This document shows, in pieces, positions 42,111-50,263 of a DNA stretch of 64,000 nucleotides; the first letter of the stretch is position 1, and every line of letters begins with the position of its first letter. Source of the stretch: JAEZHK01 sp964575255 (GTDB lineage Bacteria; Bacillota; Clostridia; Christensenellales; Aristaeellaceae); assembly GCA_964575255.1 (NCBI GenBank), contig CAZNPZ010000002.1:62001-126000 (forward strand). The letters run 5' to 3'. Position numbers and translations under genes: made by a program. Under the pieces are notes generated by a model. That model ran no database searches and was not told the DNA's origin. It saw only the letters and a program-made list of their open reading frames with translations.

Positions 42111-42605
42111 ATGCTGGTAAGAAAAGCCACCAGGCCGATGATCGCGCTTTGGAAGCGAACGTGCGCGGAATACCGGGATCGGCTGAGGCCAGGCCGGAAG
42201 TCCGGTACGGAGATTCTTGCGTACCTCCGGGAGAAGTATCCGCTGGAGGAGATCAAGGATGACACGGCAAAGCGGGTTGTCCTCGAAAACGTGCGGTCAG
42301 TGGAACCGCTGTTTGGAAGACTGGCGGACAAGGACGCTCTTGAAGCAATCGCGTTTCTCGTTCGGGACGAGCTTAACGGTCATGCGCTGTATGAAGCGCA
42401 GGACCGGATTTTCAAGGGCGTCTCGATTTTCGTCGGCGTGGAACGTACAACGGGCTTCTTCCATGTCGAGGGAAGCAGCCGCCTGTGGGACGAACTCAAC
42501 GCCTTCCGGGGCGTGGACGAGGCGGATCTCGCGAATTTCTACCGCATCGCCGAGTATGTGACCAGCTTGCGGAGGTTCGGTCTTCTGGAATCCGCGCTGC
42601 GCTGA
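42111..42605 (+). CDS. hypothetical protein
   Basis: A 164-residue protein that was not recognised. It starts after a GGAGGG site seven bases before the ATG. The N-terminal 40 residues are basic (RKATRPMIALWKRTCAEYRDRLRPGRK), and the middle part is acidic and helical, with LLFGRLADKDALEAIAFLVRDELNGH-like helices and a GVSIFVGVERTTGFFHVEGSSRLWDELN segment. No signal peptide, membrane helix or metal motif is visible. It lies between two broken or uncertain genes in the accessory patch. Confidence 0.6.
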   Translation: MLVRKATRPMIALWKRTCAEYRDRLRPGRKSGTEILAYLREKYPLEEIKDDTAKRVVLENVRSVEPLFGRLADKDALEAIAFLVRDELNGHALYEAQDRIFKGVSIFVGVERTTGFFHVEGSSRLWDELNAFRGVDEADLANFYRIAEYVTSLRRFGLLESALR

Positions 42606-42627
42606 GCGCGAAAGGAGGGAATCAAGA

Positions 42628-43143
42628 ATGGAACAGGCGATTTTCCTGATCACTGGCGTGATGGCGTCCGGCAAGTCCACCGTCGCGGAGCTGCTTGCTT
42701 CGCGGATGGAAAAAGGCGTACACCTGCGCGGCGATGTGTTCCGCAAGATGATCGTATCCGGACGCGAGGAGATGTCCGCATCACCCACGGATGAGGCCGT
42801 GCGCCAGCTTCACTTGCGATACCGCCTTGCTGCGGACGCGGCGAAGGTTTACTTTGATGGTGGCTTTACCGTCGCCCTTCAGGACAACTATTACGGCGAG
42901 GAACTTCCGCGCATGGTGGACATACTCAAGGGCTACCCCGTGCGGGTGGTCGTGTTATGCCCGGACATTGAGACCGTGAAAGCGCGGGAGGCGATGCGCC
43001 ACAAGACCGGCTATGTCAATTTCGAGGTGGAGGAACTCTACGAAGGCTTCATGCGCGGCACGCCCCGGATCGGTTTCTGGCTGGACAATTCCAGACAGAC
43101 GCCCAAAGAGACGGTGGAAACGATCCTCGAACACTTCGGTTGA
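42628..43143 (+). CDS. P-loop kinase/phosphotransferase-like protein
   Basis: A 171-residue single-domain P-loop protein. Walker A is GVMASGKST (near residues 10-18), followed by HLRGDVFRKMI, typical of small-molecule kinases related to chloramphenicol phosphotransferase, zeta toxin and adenylylsulfate kinase. The segment VVVLCPDIETVKAREAMR resembles the lid arginine region of such kinases. Substrate unknown: it could modify a sugar, antibiotic or nucleotide. AAAGGAGGG precedes the ATG. It lies in the accessory patch and no antitoxin gene is adjacent. Confidence 0.75.
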   Translation: MEQAIFLITGVMASGKSTVAELLASRMEKGVHLRGDVFRKMIVSGREEMSASPTDEAVRQLHLRYRLAADAAKVYFDGGFTVALQDNYYGEELPRMVDILKGYPVRVVVLCPDIETVKAREAMRHKTGYVNFEVEELYEGFMRGTPRIGFWLDNSRQTPKETVETILEHFG

Positions 43144-43195
43144 AAAGAGCGGCAAGAACATGTGATTCAGAATCGAAAAAGGGAGGTGATCCACG

Positions 43196-43597
43196 GTGGC
43201 TGTTTCCATCGTCGCGCCGTGCGGTTTGATCTGCGGCCTTTGATCAGGCTTTCAGCGCAAGAAAAACCGCTGCCCCGGCTGCCTGAAGGCTGGGAACCCG
43301 CTCTCACACTGTCAATTCTGAACTGCCCGGAATAACACGGCACTCCCGAAACGCCGTGCGACGCCTGTCCGAAATTCCCATGCAGGCGGCTCAAGAACCT
43401 TGAAAAGCGGTATGTCACCCAGTACGGCGAGAGTCTGATGGAGAACTTCCGAAGGATTCGGGGAGATGGGATGGAGCGGCTTCTTCCGGAAGCGGAGAAG
43501 GAATGGGCGCATCCCCAATGCGGCGCTTTTGTGCGCGCACCGCGTGGAATGTGTGCACTGCGGACAGCCCAACAGCCGTCCTCATGAGTTGATATAA
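43196..43597 (+). pseudogene. DUF3795 gene disrupted by a stop codon and frameshifts
   Basis: A DUF3795-type Cys-rich protein can be read across frames. A GTG (43196) after GGGAGGTG begins VAPCGLICGL, then a TGA (43241) sits where a Cys codon is expected (CGL-C-S pattern). It continues GFQRKKNRCPGCLKAGNPLSHC, shifts near 43325 with another in-frame stop, continues ETPCDACPKFPCRRLKNLEKRY, shifts again near 43535 and ends CVHCGQPNSRPHELI before TAA (43595-43597). Two shifts and two stops argue for decay rather than recoding. Confidence 0.7.
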
Positions 43598-43617
43598 GAA
43601 ATCGAGGTTCAACCACA

Positions 43618-43833
43618 ATGAGCAAATACGACCCACTGTGGGCGTTTCTTCAGAAGATTGGCCGCCCCGCGCCGAAATTGTCCTTTGCCGAAATCCAGGA
43701 TGTACTGGGGTTTGAGATCGACCATTCCTTCCTGACTTATAAAAAGGAACTGGCGCAATACGGGTATCAGGTTGAGAAGATTTCGCTGAAGGAGAAGACG
43801 GTTCTCTTCATAAAGACCGATGGCGGGGAGTGA
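43618..43833 (+). CDS. small conserved hypothetical protein
   Basis: A 71-residue protein beginning SKYDPLWAFLQK, which resembles the start of small proteins of unknown role found as single genes in many bacteria. LSFAEIQDVLGFEID suggests a helix-turn-helix-like fold, and the end is beta-rich (VEKISLKEKTVLFIKT). A GAGG site lies ten bases upstream. It is intact although it directly follows the broken DUF3795 gene. No function can be assigned. Confidence 0.7.
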   Translation: MSKYDPLWAFLQKIGRPAPKLSFAEIQDVLGFEIDHSFLTYKKELAQYGYQVEKISLKEKTVLFIKTDGGE

Positions 43834-43950
43834 TGGCGTGATTCTAGTCCCGGAACGGGTACATCGCTTGCTGGTAATGTATGGGAGCGGCGTATAGCGG
43901 CGGAAGAAGGGCGCACTTGTCTGATAAAGTTACGCTGAAATAGAATTAAA

Positions 43951-44415
43951 GTGAGGATGATGGTTACGGAAACCCAATATGTGCTGCAATATGCAACGCC
44001 TGAAGACGTCGATGGGTGGATGGAACTGGTTGATGTTGTCAAAGACGGTTTTCCGGGTCTTGATCTCTGTGAGTACCGGGAAACGCTCCTTGAGAACATC
44101 AACCTCGGGACGGCATTGTGCGTAAAATACCATACGCGGATCGTTGGTATTCTTCTCTTTTCAATCAGGCATCAATGCCTGTCCTGCATGGCTGTCCATC
44201 CCGCGCACAGGCATAAGGGAATCGGATCGGCGCTGGTTGAGAAAATGATTTCACTGTTTCCAAACGGTATGGATATCTGGGTATCCACGTTTCGGGAAGG
44301 GGATCAAATGGGTACCGCTCCAAGAGCGCTGTATAAGAAACTTGGTTTTGTTGAAGATGAACTGACAATCGAGTTTGGGTATCCATGCCAGAAACTTGTC
44401 TTTCGCAGGGCATAA
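43951..44415 (+). CDS. GNAT-family N-acetyltransferase
   Basis: A 154-residue GNAT enzyme. The acetyl-CoA motif is VHPAHRHKGIGSALVEKM, followed by the C-terminal LYKKLGFVEDE motif. The substrate is unknown. The start could be the GTG at 43951 or the ATGs at 43957 or 43960; no site has a well-spaced ribosome binding sequence. Base composition is visibly less GC-rich than the core genes, as for the next gene, suggesting acquisition. It is transcribed with the Fe-S protein after it, about 40 bases downstream. Confidence 0.8.
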   Translation: MRMMVTETQYVLQYATPEDVDGWMELVDVVKDGFPGLDLCEYRETLLENINLGTALCVKYHTRIVGILLFSIRHQCLSCMAVHPAHRHKGIGSALVEKMISLFPNGMDIWVSTFREGDQMGTAPRALYKKLGFVEDELTIEFGYPCQKLVFRRA

Positions 44416-44453
44416 GTCCAATTTAAACTGATGAATATTTGGGATGTGATTCC

Positions 44454-45092
44454 ATGAATCCCAAGACCGATGAGGTCAACATGGGGCTAAACGAAATTTG
44501 GTCGCAGCGCATCAAAGACGGCGGCGCGGATTTTGTGTATTTCGTTGATGTTTCTGTGTTGCCTTCGGATATGACCGAAGGATACTCTTGCGCAGTTCTC
44601 TTTGGCAAAGCGCTGTCGAAAGCGTATATCAGCGCCCTGAGAGCCGGTCAACAACCAAAGCGGAAAGAGGTTATCAATACCGAACGCAAGATGGATACCC
44701 TTGCCACCAGATTGGCCGAACAGCTGGAAGCGGAAGGGTACAAAAGCATTGCAAAGCTAAAGCCTGGGCGTCTGCCGCATAAAACCGTCGCGCTCAGAGC
44801 CGGATTGGGGTTTATCGGCAAGAACAATCTGCTCGTGACGCTCCAGTATGGCTGCGCGTTGATGCTGGGTAAGGTGTTAACCGCAGCGCCCTTTACTGTC
44901 AGAAGTGAAACGCCAAAAGAGCCGATCTGCGGCGATTGCGATGTGTGTATCAATGCTTGTCCGAACGGGGCTTTGCTGGGGAAAACATGGAGTGTCACGA
45001 CCGCTCGCGATGAGATTCTGACCCGAAAGCGCTGCGATCTATGCCTTAAATGCATGGTTTGGTGCCCATATACGGCGGAGTATATTGAATGA
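44454..45092 (+). CDS. 4Fe-4S double-cluster protein, epoxyqueuosine-reductase-like
   Basis: A 212-residue protein with two C-terminal cluster motifs: CGDCDVCINACPNGAL and CDLCLKCMVWCPYTAEYI, each of the C-x2-C-x2-C-x3-C type. The RAGLGFIGKNNLLV stretch resembles the QueG group, but it is much shorter than QueG (about 350-380 residues) and lacks a cobalamin-binding N-domain, so a different reductase role is likely. The ATG at 44454 is used. It is less GC-rich than the core genes and ends the accessory patch. Confidence 0.8.
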   Translation: MNPKTDEVNMGLNEIWSQRIKDGGADFVYFVDVSVLPSDMTEGYSCAVLFGKALSKAYISALRAGQQPKRKEVINTERKMDTLATRLAEQLEAEGYKSIAKLKPGRLPHKTVALRAGLGFIGKNNLLVTLQYGCALMLGKVLTAAPFTVRSETPKEPICGDCDVCINACPNGALLGKTWSVTTARDEILTRKRCDLCLKCMVWCPYTAEYIE

Positions 45093-45139
45093 GGTTTCCT
45101 CGGTTGAGAATACGTATTCACATGATCCGGCAGGGCGGT

Positions 45140-46726
45140 TTATCTGCCGTGCGAAAGCAGCGCCTCGGCACAACGGACGCCGTCCACCGCGGCGGACATG
45201 ATGCCGCCCGCGTAGCCCGCGCCTTCGCCGCAGGGGTATAGCCCAAAGATCTCGGACATGAAGTTTTGATTTCGCACGATGCAGAGCGGGGAGGAGGAGC
45301 GTGTTTCGACGCCGGTCAGCACCGCGTCGGGGTGCGCGAACCCGTTCAGGCGCCTGTCCATCTGGATGAGCGCCTCTTTCATGCCGTTCACCGCGAACGC
45401 GGGCAGGCAGGTTTCAAGCGAACCGAAACGTACGCCGGGTTTGTAGCTGGGTTCGACCGATCGCGCGCCCTTGGAGGGGGCACCCTTCAGGAAGTCCCCA
45501 GCGAGCTGTGCGGGTGCGGTGAAATCCCCGCCGCCCGCGGCAAAGGCTGCCTGCTCCCACTTCCTTTGGAACGCGACGCCGTCCAGCGGCCCGCCGCCAT
45601 GGTCCTCGGGGCGGACGTCCACGAGCAGCGCGCTGTTGGCGTTGACGCCATCCCGCGCGAAGCGGCTCATGCCGTTGGTGACCACGCCGCCCGACTCGCT
45701 GGCCGCGGCCACGACGAGGCCGCCGGGGCACATGCAGAACGTGTACACGCCGCGTCCGCCGGGCAGGCGGCAGCTGAGTTTGTAGTCCGCCGCGCCCAGC
45801 GCCGGGTGTCCCGCCGACACGCCGTACTGCGCGCGGTCGATGAGGTTTTGAGGGTGCTCGATGCGCGCGCCGATGGAGAAGGGCTTGGCGCGCATCGGGA
45901 CGCCGGACGCATGCAGCGCCTCGAACGTGTCCCGCGCGCTGTGGCCGACCGCGAGGATCACGTTTTCACACGCGATTTCGCGAACTTCTCCCGCCTGTTC
46001 GACCTTCGCCGCAGCGACGCGGCCATCTTCCACGATCAGGGCTGTGAGGCGGGTCTCAAACAGCACCTCGCCGCCGAGGCGGATGATCTCCTCGCGGATC
46101 GAATGGACGACCTGTGGCAGCCGGTCGGTGCCGATGTGGGGCTTTGCAAGGTACAAGATTTCCTCCGGCGCGCCGTGCTCGCAGAGCGTCTTCAGCACGA
46201 ACCCGCAGCGCGGGTCGGAGATGCCGGTGGTCAGCTTGCCGTCTGAGAACGCGCCCGCGCCGCCCTCACCGAACTGCACGTTGGAGGCGGGGTCGAACGC
46301 CCCGCCGCTCCAGAACGCGGATACGTCCCGCGCGCGCCGGTCGACCGGGCGGCCCCGCTCCAGTACCACCGGTTTCGCGCCTGCCCGCGCGAGCATCAGC
46401 GCCGCGAACAGACCCGCCGGGCCCAGCCCGACCACCAGCGGCCTTTGGGCGAAATTGGAAAAAGTCGGCGTCGCGTAGGCGCTCTGTTCCGGCTTCGCGG
46501 CGGACGCGCCGCGCGGCAGCCGTTTTTCATCAAACCGAAAGCCGGGCGCGAACTCCACGTCCAGCGACAATACAAAGTGGACGTCGCCCTTGTCGCGCGC
46601 GTCCACCGATTGCTTATGAAGCCGCGCGGCAAGAACAGCGCCCGGCGGGATTTTCAGCGCGCTGGCCGCAAAGGCTTTCAATTCGCCATAGTCCAGCGGC
46701 GCTTTCAGGTTGGCGATGCGAATCAT
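45140..46726 (-). CDS. FAD-dependent oxidoreductase (COG2509-like)
   Basis: A 528-residue flavoprotein. After a 90-residue N-terminal domain (IRIANLKAPLDYGELKAFAASALKI) comes the FAD motif VVGLGPAGLFAALMLARAG. Other conserved stretches are NVQFGEGGAGAFSDGKLTTG, DRLPQVVHSIREEI, ILAVGHSARDTF and FGLYPCGEGAGYAGGIMSAAVDG. The family is widespread in Bacillota and plants but its substrate is unknown. The ATG at 46726 overlaps the preceding gene's stop (ATGA) and follows AAAGGA. Last gene of the helD operon. Confidence 0.88.
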   Translation of the reverse strand: MIRIANLKAPLDYGELKAFAASALKIPPGAVLAARLHKQSVDARDKGDVHFVLSLDVEFAPGFRFDEKRLPRGASAAKPEQSAYATPTFSNFAQRPLVVGLGPAGLFAALMLARAGAKPVVLERGRPVDRRARDVSAFWSGGAFDPASNVQFGEGGAGAFSDGKLTTGISDPRCGFVLKTLCEHGAPEEILYLAKPHIGTDRLPQVVHSIREEIIRLGGEVLFETRLTALIVEDGRVAAAKVEQAGEVREIACENVILAVGHSARDTFEALHASGVPMRAKPFSIGARIEHPQNLIDRAQYGVSAGHPALGAADYKLSCRLPGGRGVYTFCMCPGGLVVAAASESGGVVTNGMSRFARDGVNANSALLVDVRPEDHGGGPLDGVAFQRKWEQAAFAAGGGDFTAPAQLAGDFLKGAPSKGARSVEPSYKPGVRFGSLETCLPAFAVNGMKEALIQMDRRLNGFAHPDAVLTGVETRSSSPLCIVRNQNFMSEIFGLYPCGEGAGYAGGIMSAAVDGVRCAEALLSHGR

Positions 46727-47967
46727 TGCGATCCTTTCAGGGCGATCGCGGCGTTCCTGGCGGCGAACATGCCGGACGCCCACGCCCACTGCAGGTTGTA
46801 GCCGCCGCATGGTCCGTCCACGTCCAGCGCCTCGCCACAGGCATAAAGGCCGGGAACCAGCTTTGACGCAAGGGTTTCTGGGTCGAATTCGCCCGAAACC
46901 GCACCGCCCGCCGACGCCTGCGCAGTGGCGAGACCCCGGTTGCCGGTGACCGGCAGGCGGAAGTCGGTCAACAGTTTCGAGGCGGCTGAAAGCTCCTCGT
47001 CCGTAAGCGTGCAGGACGCTCGGTTCAGCGGCAGCGCGCCCGCAGCCTTCAGAACCGTCTGGCCGAGTCGCTTGTGGACGGTGCCGGTCAGAAAATCCTC
47101 CAGCGGGCGATCCGGCATGGACGCCCTGCGGGTTTTCAGCAGCATCAGAGTTTCATCAAAGGTTTTGGGCAGGAAACGCAGCGAAACCTCCGCGCGCTGC
47201 CCATTTGCCGCCGCCTGCGCGGCCGCGCGCGAGACCGCCATCACCGCCGTGCCGGACAGCCCATACTCCGCGAACAGGATATCGCCCTCGTCGGCCGCGA
47301 CACACTTTCCATCCGCGTATACCCAGATGCCGCCGTCCAGGCGGATTCCCTTCAGCGCGCGGATCGGCTCGACTGGCGTCTCCAATTGGGTCAGCGCAGG
47401 CAGTACGCGCGTCACGAAATGCCCCAACTGCCGGAACAGCGGGAATCCCAGGTCTGTTCCGCCCACCGACGGGGACGCGGGTCCGCCGGTCGCAAGGATC
47501 AGTTTTTTCGCGCGGACGGAGCGCCCGTCGGCGGCGTCAATTTGGAACAAGCCGCTTTGCCGCGTCGCTCGCTTCGCCTCAAAGCCGCACAGTGTCTCCC
47601 CGCCTGATTCCGAAAAGGCGAAGCGCAGCGCGTCCAGCACCGCCGCCGCCTGGTCGCAGCGCGGGAACACGCGCCCGCCATAGGTGTCGACGCACATAAG
47701 TCCGATTGACTCGAAAAACTCCTTCACCTTCGCGGGCGGGAACGCGCGCATCGCGCCCGCCATCACGTTCGTGTCGCCGAAGTAGTCTTCTGGCTTTGCT
47801 TCCAGATTGGTCAGGTTGCAGCGACCGTTGCCGGTGGCGAGCAGTTTTCTTCCGACGCGCGCGCCGCGTTCCAGCAGCGCGACACTCGCACCCAATCGCC
47901 GCGCGGTCACCGCCGCCGCGAGGCCGGACGCGCCGCCGCCCACGATTGCAATGTCGTATGCCGTCAT
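46723..47967 (-). CDS. BaiN/RdsA-family NAD(P)/FAD-dependent oxidoreductase (HI0933-like)
   Basis: A 414-residue flavoprotein of the HI0933 family. The FAD motif is IVGGGASGLAAAVTARRLG (near residue 7), followed by LLERGARVGRKLLATGNGRCNLTN, a strict family signature, LILATGGPASPSVGGTDLGF, and the C-terminal LYACGEALDVDGPCGGYNLQWAWASG. Some members reduce bile-acid intermediates, but most have no known substrate. It overlaps helD and the following FAD gene by four bases each (ATGA). Confidence 0.92.
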   Translation of the reverse strand: MTAYDIAIVGGGASGLAAAVTARRLGASVALLERGARVGRKLLATGNGRCNLTNLEAKPEDYFGDTNVMAGAMRAFPPAKVKEFFESIGLMCVDTYGGRVFPRCDQAAAVLDALRFAFSESGGETLCGFEAKRATRQSGLFQIDAADGRSVRAKKLILATGGPASPSVGGTDLGFPLFRQLGHFVTRVLPALTQLETPVEPIRALKGIRLDGGIWVYADGKCVAADEGDILFAEYGLSGTAVMAVSRAAAQAAANGQRAEVSLRFLPKTFDETLMLLKTRRASMPDRPLEDFLTGTVHKRLGQTVLKAAGALPLNRASCTLTDEELSAASKLLTDFRLPVTGNRGLATAQASAGGAVSGEFDPETLASKLVPGLYACGEALDVDGPCGGYNLQWAWASGMFAARNAAIALKGSQ

Positions 47968-50105
47968 AACACCACGCCCAGGTCGCGCCGAAGCGCCTCG
48001 TCGCACATCAGATGCAACTGATGCAGCGCGCGGGAGCAGGCGGTGTAGAGTCTCCTGCGCTCGCCGTCGGTCAGTTCCACATCCGGCCAGACGACCGCGA
48101 CCGCGTCGAACTCCAGCCCTTTGATCAGGTGATAGCCGGACACCACCACGCCGCCCGCGTCAGGCAGCATGTCGTCCTCATCGCCGGTCAGAAGGAAGCA
48201 CCCTTTGAAGTGTCGGGCGAGTTTCACGGCTTCCGACTGAGACCGGGTGATCACTGCGATGTGCTTCATGCCCTGCAATTTCCAATCCTCAATCAGCGCG
48301 GTCAGCCGCGCGCGGTCAAATGGCTCGATGGCTGGAAACGCACCCTCGCGGCCAAACTCCTCGGCGTGCGGTTCGTCCGGGATCAGCGCGTTACAGAGCC
48401 TCGTGATCGGCTGGGTGGATCGGTAAGATTTTGTGAGCCGCACCAGCGGCGCATCCGGCAGCTGAAAGGCCGTGCCCCAGCTGCGGGGGTTGCAGGGCGG
48501 CATGCCGGGACAGGTGCGCTGGCTCACGTCGCCCAGCAGCGTCACCTGCGCGGTGGGGTAATACGCCGCAAGGAACCTTAGCGCGATGTCCGGATAGTCC
48601 TGCGCCTCGTCGATCAGGATGTGCCGCATCGTCTTGTCCGGCGCGGTGAAGCCCAGCCGCACCATCAACCACGCGACGGCGGGCGCGTCCTCCCACCAGA
48701 CGATGCCCGCCTGCGCATTCTCCCGCGCGGCCTCGCGAAGCTCGCGTGGCGCGCCGGACAGCGCGTCAGAGAAAATTTTCAGCGGTTCCACCGACAGCAT
48801 CTGGCGGATCTGCTGGCGGATCGGCGACAGGTGCTGCGTCACCGCCATGCGCTTGGCCATCTCCAGCTCCCGGCCGCGGTAGCTCTTGAGCAGCCGGTCT
48901 TCGTACTGGGTGGACAGCGCCTTTTCCCAAGACTCCATCCGGCTTTCCAGAACCGTCTGGATGCGGATCAGCCGGAGCGCGGGGCTGAGCATCTTGAACT
49001 CAACTTTGTAGAGTTGTTCCAGGTCTTCCTTGGAAATCAGCAGGTGCTTTTCCAGCCCGATATCCGAAAAACGCGGGCCTTCCTCCTCAAACCGCGCCGC
49101 GTAGGCGGACAGGACAGCGCTGAATTTCGCGTCGGATTTATAGCGCACGCTCTGGCGCCGAAGCGGGTTGTTGTCGTCGATCAGCCGCTCGACCTGCCGG
49201 ATGGACGGCTCCGCCTCGCGCCCGATGATCTGGCTCAACAGGCCGTGCAGCGTGACCGCCTGCGCGTTTTCCTCGCCGAGGTCGGGCAGCACCGTGGAGA
49301 TGTACTCGCTGAACGCGCTGCTGGGCGAGAGCACCGCGATGTGGCTGGCGTCCAGCTGATCCCGGTGGTGGTACATCAGGTAGGCCGCGCGGTGCATCGC
49401 GACCGACGTCTTGCCAGAACCCGCGCCGCCCACGACCGACAGAACCCGCGCGCTCTCGTGCCGGATCGCCATGTTCTGTTCGTGTTGGATGGTGGAGACG
49501 ATGGAGCGCATGTGGCTGGACGTGGCGCGCGACAGGATGTCCAGCAGCATTTCGTCGTCGATGGAGACGTCGGTATCGACATAATACTTGAGCCGGCCGT
49601 TTTCCATGCGGTACTGGCGCTTGAGCGTCATCCGGCCGTGGATCGCGCCGTCCGGCGCGTGATAGGAGACAGGACCCGGCTGCGCGTCGTAATAGAGGCT
49701 TGAGATGGGCGCGCGCCAGTCGTGCACCATCAGTTCGCCCGCCTCGTTTTTCAGGCTGTACAGGCCGATGACGATTTTTTCCGTCGCGTCCTGGCCGCGT
49801 TCCTGAAAGTCAATCCTGGCGAAGAATGGGTTTAAAAGCATCCGCTCGTACCGGCGCGCGACCTCCTCGGAGAAATTTTTCCGCACGAGGTAGCGGTCGA
49901 TTTCGGTGGAGAGTTGCTCCAGATCCTGCGGGGAGAGCGCCGTCGGCTTCAGACGAAGCTCCTCCCAGGCATCGGAAAGCATGTCCCGGATGGTTTGATC
50001 GTGAAATTTCGTAAACCCTCTGGAGGTCTGTATGACCGCGTAGAGCAGCTGCTGCACGCGCGCCGCGTAAGCGCGTTCTCGCTCAAGCTCGGCCGTATGA
50101 TCCAA
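47964..50105 (-). CDS. helD: HelD-like superfamily I helicase/RNA polymerase-associated ATPase
   Basis: A 713-residue UvrD/Rep-type ATPase. N-terminal coiled-coil (about residues 1-100), then DWRAPISSLYYDAQPGPVSY, Walker A VVGGAGSGKTSVAMHRAAYL, the ILIDEAQDYPDIAL Walker B (motif II), and late motifs VRLTKSYRSTQPIT and GGVVVSGYHLIKGLEFDAV. This is the HelD pattern, which in Bacillota frees RNA polymerase stuck on DNA. The start is a TTG after GGGAGGTG, as an ATG with a site is absent. It leads a three-gene unit with two FAD enzymes. Confidence 0.9.
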   Translation of the reverse strand: MDHTAELERERAYAARVQQLLYAVIQTSRGFTKFHDQTIRDMLSDAWEELRLKPTALSPQDLEQLSTEIDRYLVRKNFSEEVARRYERMLLNPFFARIDFQERGQDATEKIVIGLYSLKNEAGELMVHDWRAPISSLYYDAQPGPVSYHAPDGAIHGRMTLKRQYRMENGRLKYYVDTDVSIDDEMLLDILSRATSSHMRSIVSTIQHEQNMAIRHESARVLSVVGGAGSGKTSVAMHRAAYLMYHHRDQLDASHIAVLSPSSAFSEYISTVLPDLGEENAQAVTLHGLLSQIIGREAEPSIRQVERLIDDNNPLRRQSVRYKSDAKFSAVLSAYAARFEEEGPRFSDIGLEKHLLISKEDLEQLYKVEFKMLSPALRLIRIQTVLESRMESWEKALSTQYEDRLLKSYRGRELEMAKRMAVTQHLSPIRQQIRQMLSVEPLKIFSDALSGAPRELREAARENAQAGIVWWEDAPAVAWLMVRLGFTAPDKTMRHILIDEAQDYPDIALRFLAAYYPTAQVTLLGDVSQRTCPGMPPCNPRSWGTAFQLPDAPLVRLTKSYRSTQPITRLCNALIPDEPHAEEFGREGAFPAIEPFDRARLTALIEDWKLQGMKHIAVITRSQSEAVKLARHFKGCFLLTGDEDDMLPDAGGVVVSGYHLIKGLEFDAVAVVWPDVELTDGERRRLYTACSRALHQLHLMCDEALRRDLGVVL

Positions 50106-50138
50106 GCGTTTCACCTCCCGGGGCGCGCCTTTCAGTAC

Positions 50139-50168
50139 ATTATAGCATAGGAGAGCGGGCAAATTCAA
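50139..50168 (-). promoter_or_regulatory. promoter of the helD operon
   Basis: Minus-strand TTGAAT (50163-50168), an 18-base spacer and an extended -10 TGCTATAAT (box 50139-50144). Confidence 0.8.
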
Positions 50169-50206
50169 ATCCGCGACGCATTTTTCTCGGACGGGCGCCA
50201 TGAGAT

Positions 50207-50235
50207 TTGAGATTTTCTATGGGATACGCTATAAT
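50207..50235 (+). promoter_or_regulatory. promoter of nadE
   Basis: TTGAGA (50207-50212), a 17-base spacer and a perfect TATAAT (50230-50235). This places transcription start near 50242, so coding starts upstream of that are excluded. Confidence 0.82.
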
Positions 50236-50263
50236 GGGGAAAACCGGAAAAGGGATGAGCCAA

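Noticed and set aside
42628..43143. Zeta-type toxin of a toxin-antitoxin pair
   Set aside because: The P-loop fits zeta toxins and several harmless small kinases; no small antitoxin gene overlaps it, so only a kinase-like call is supported.
44454..45092. QueG epoxyqueuosine reductase
   Set aside because: It shares the double 4Fe-4S region but is far shorter than QueG and lacks the cobalamin-binding part, so the specific name is not used.
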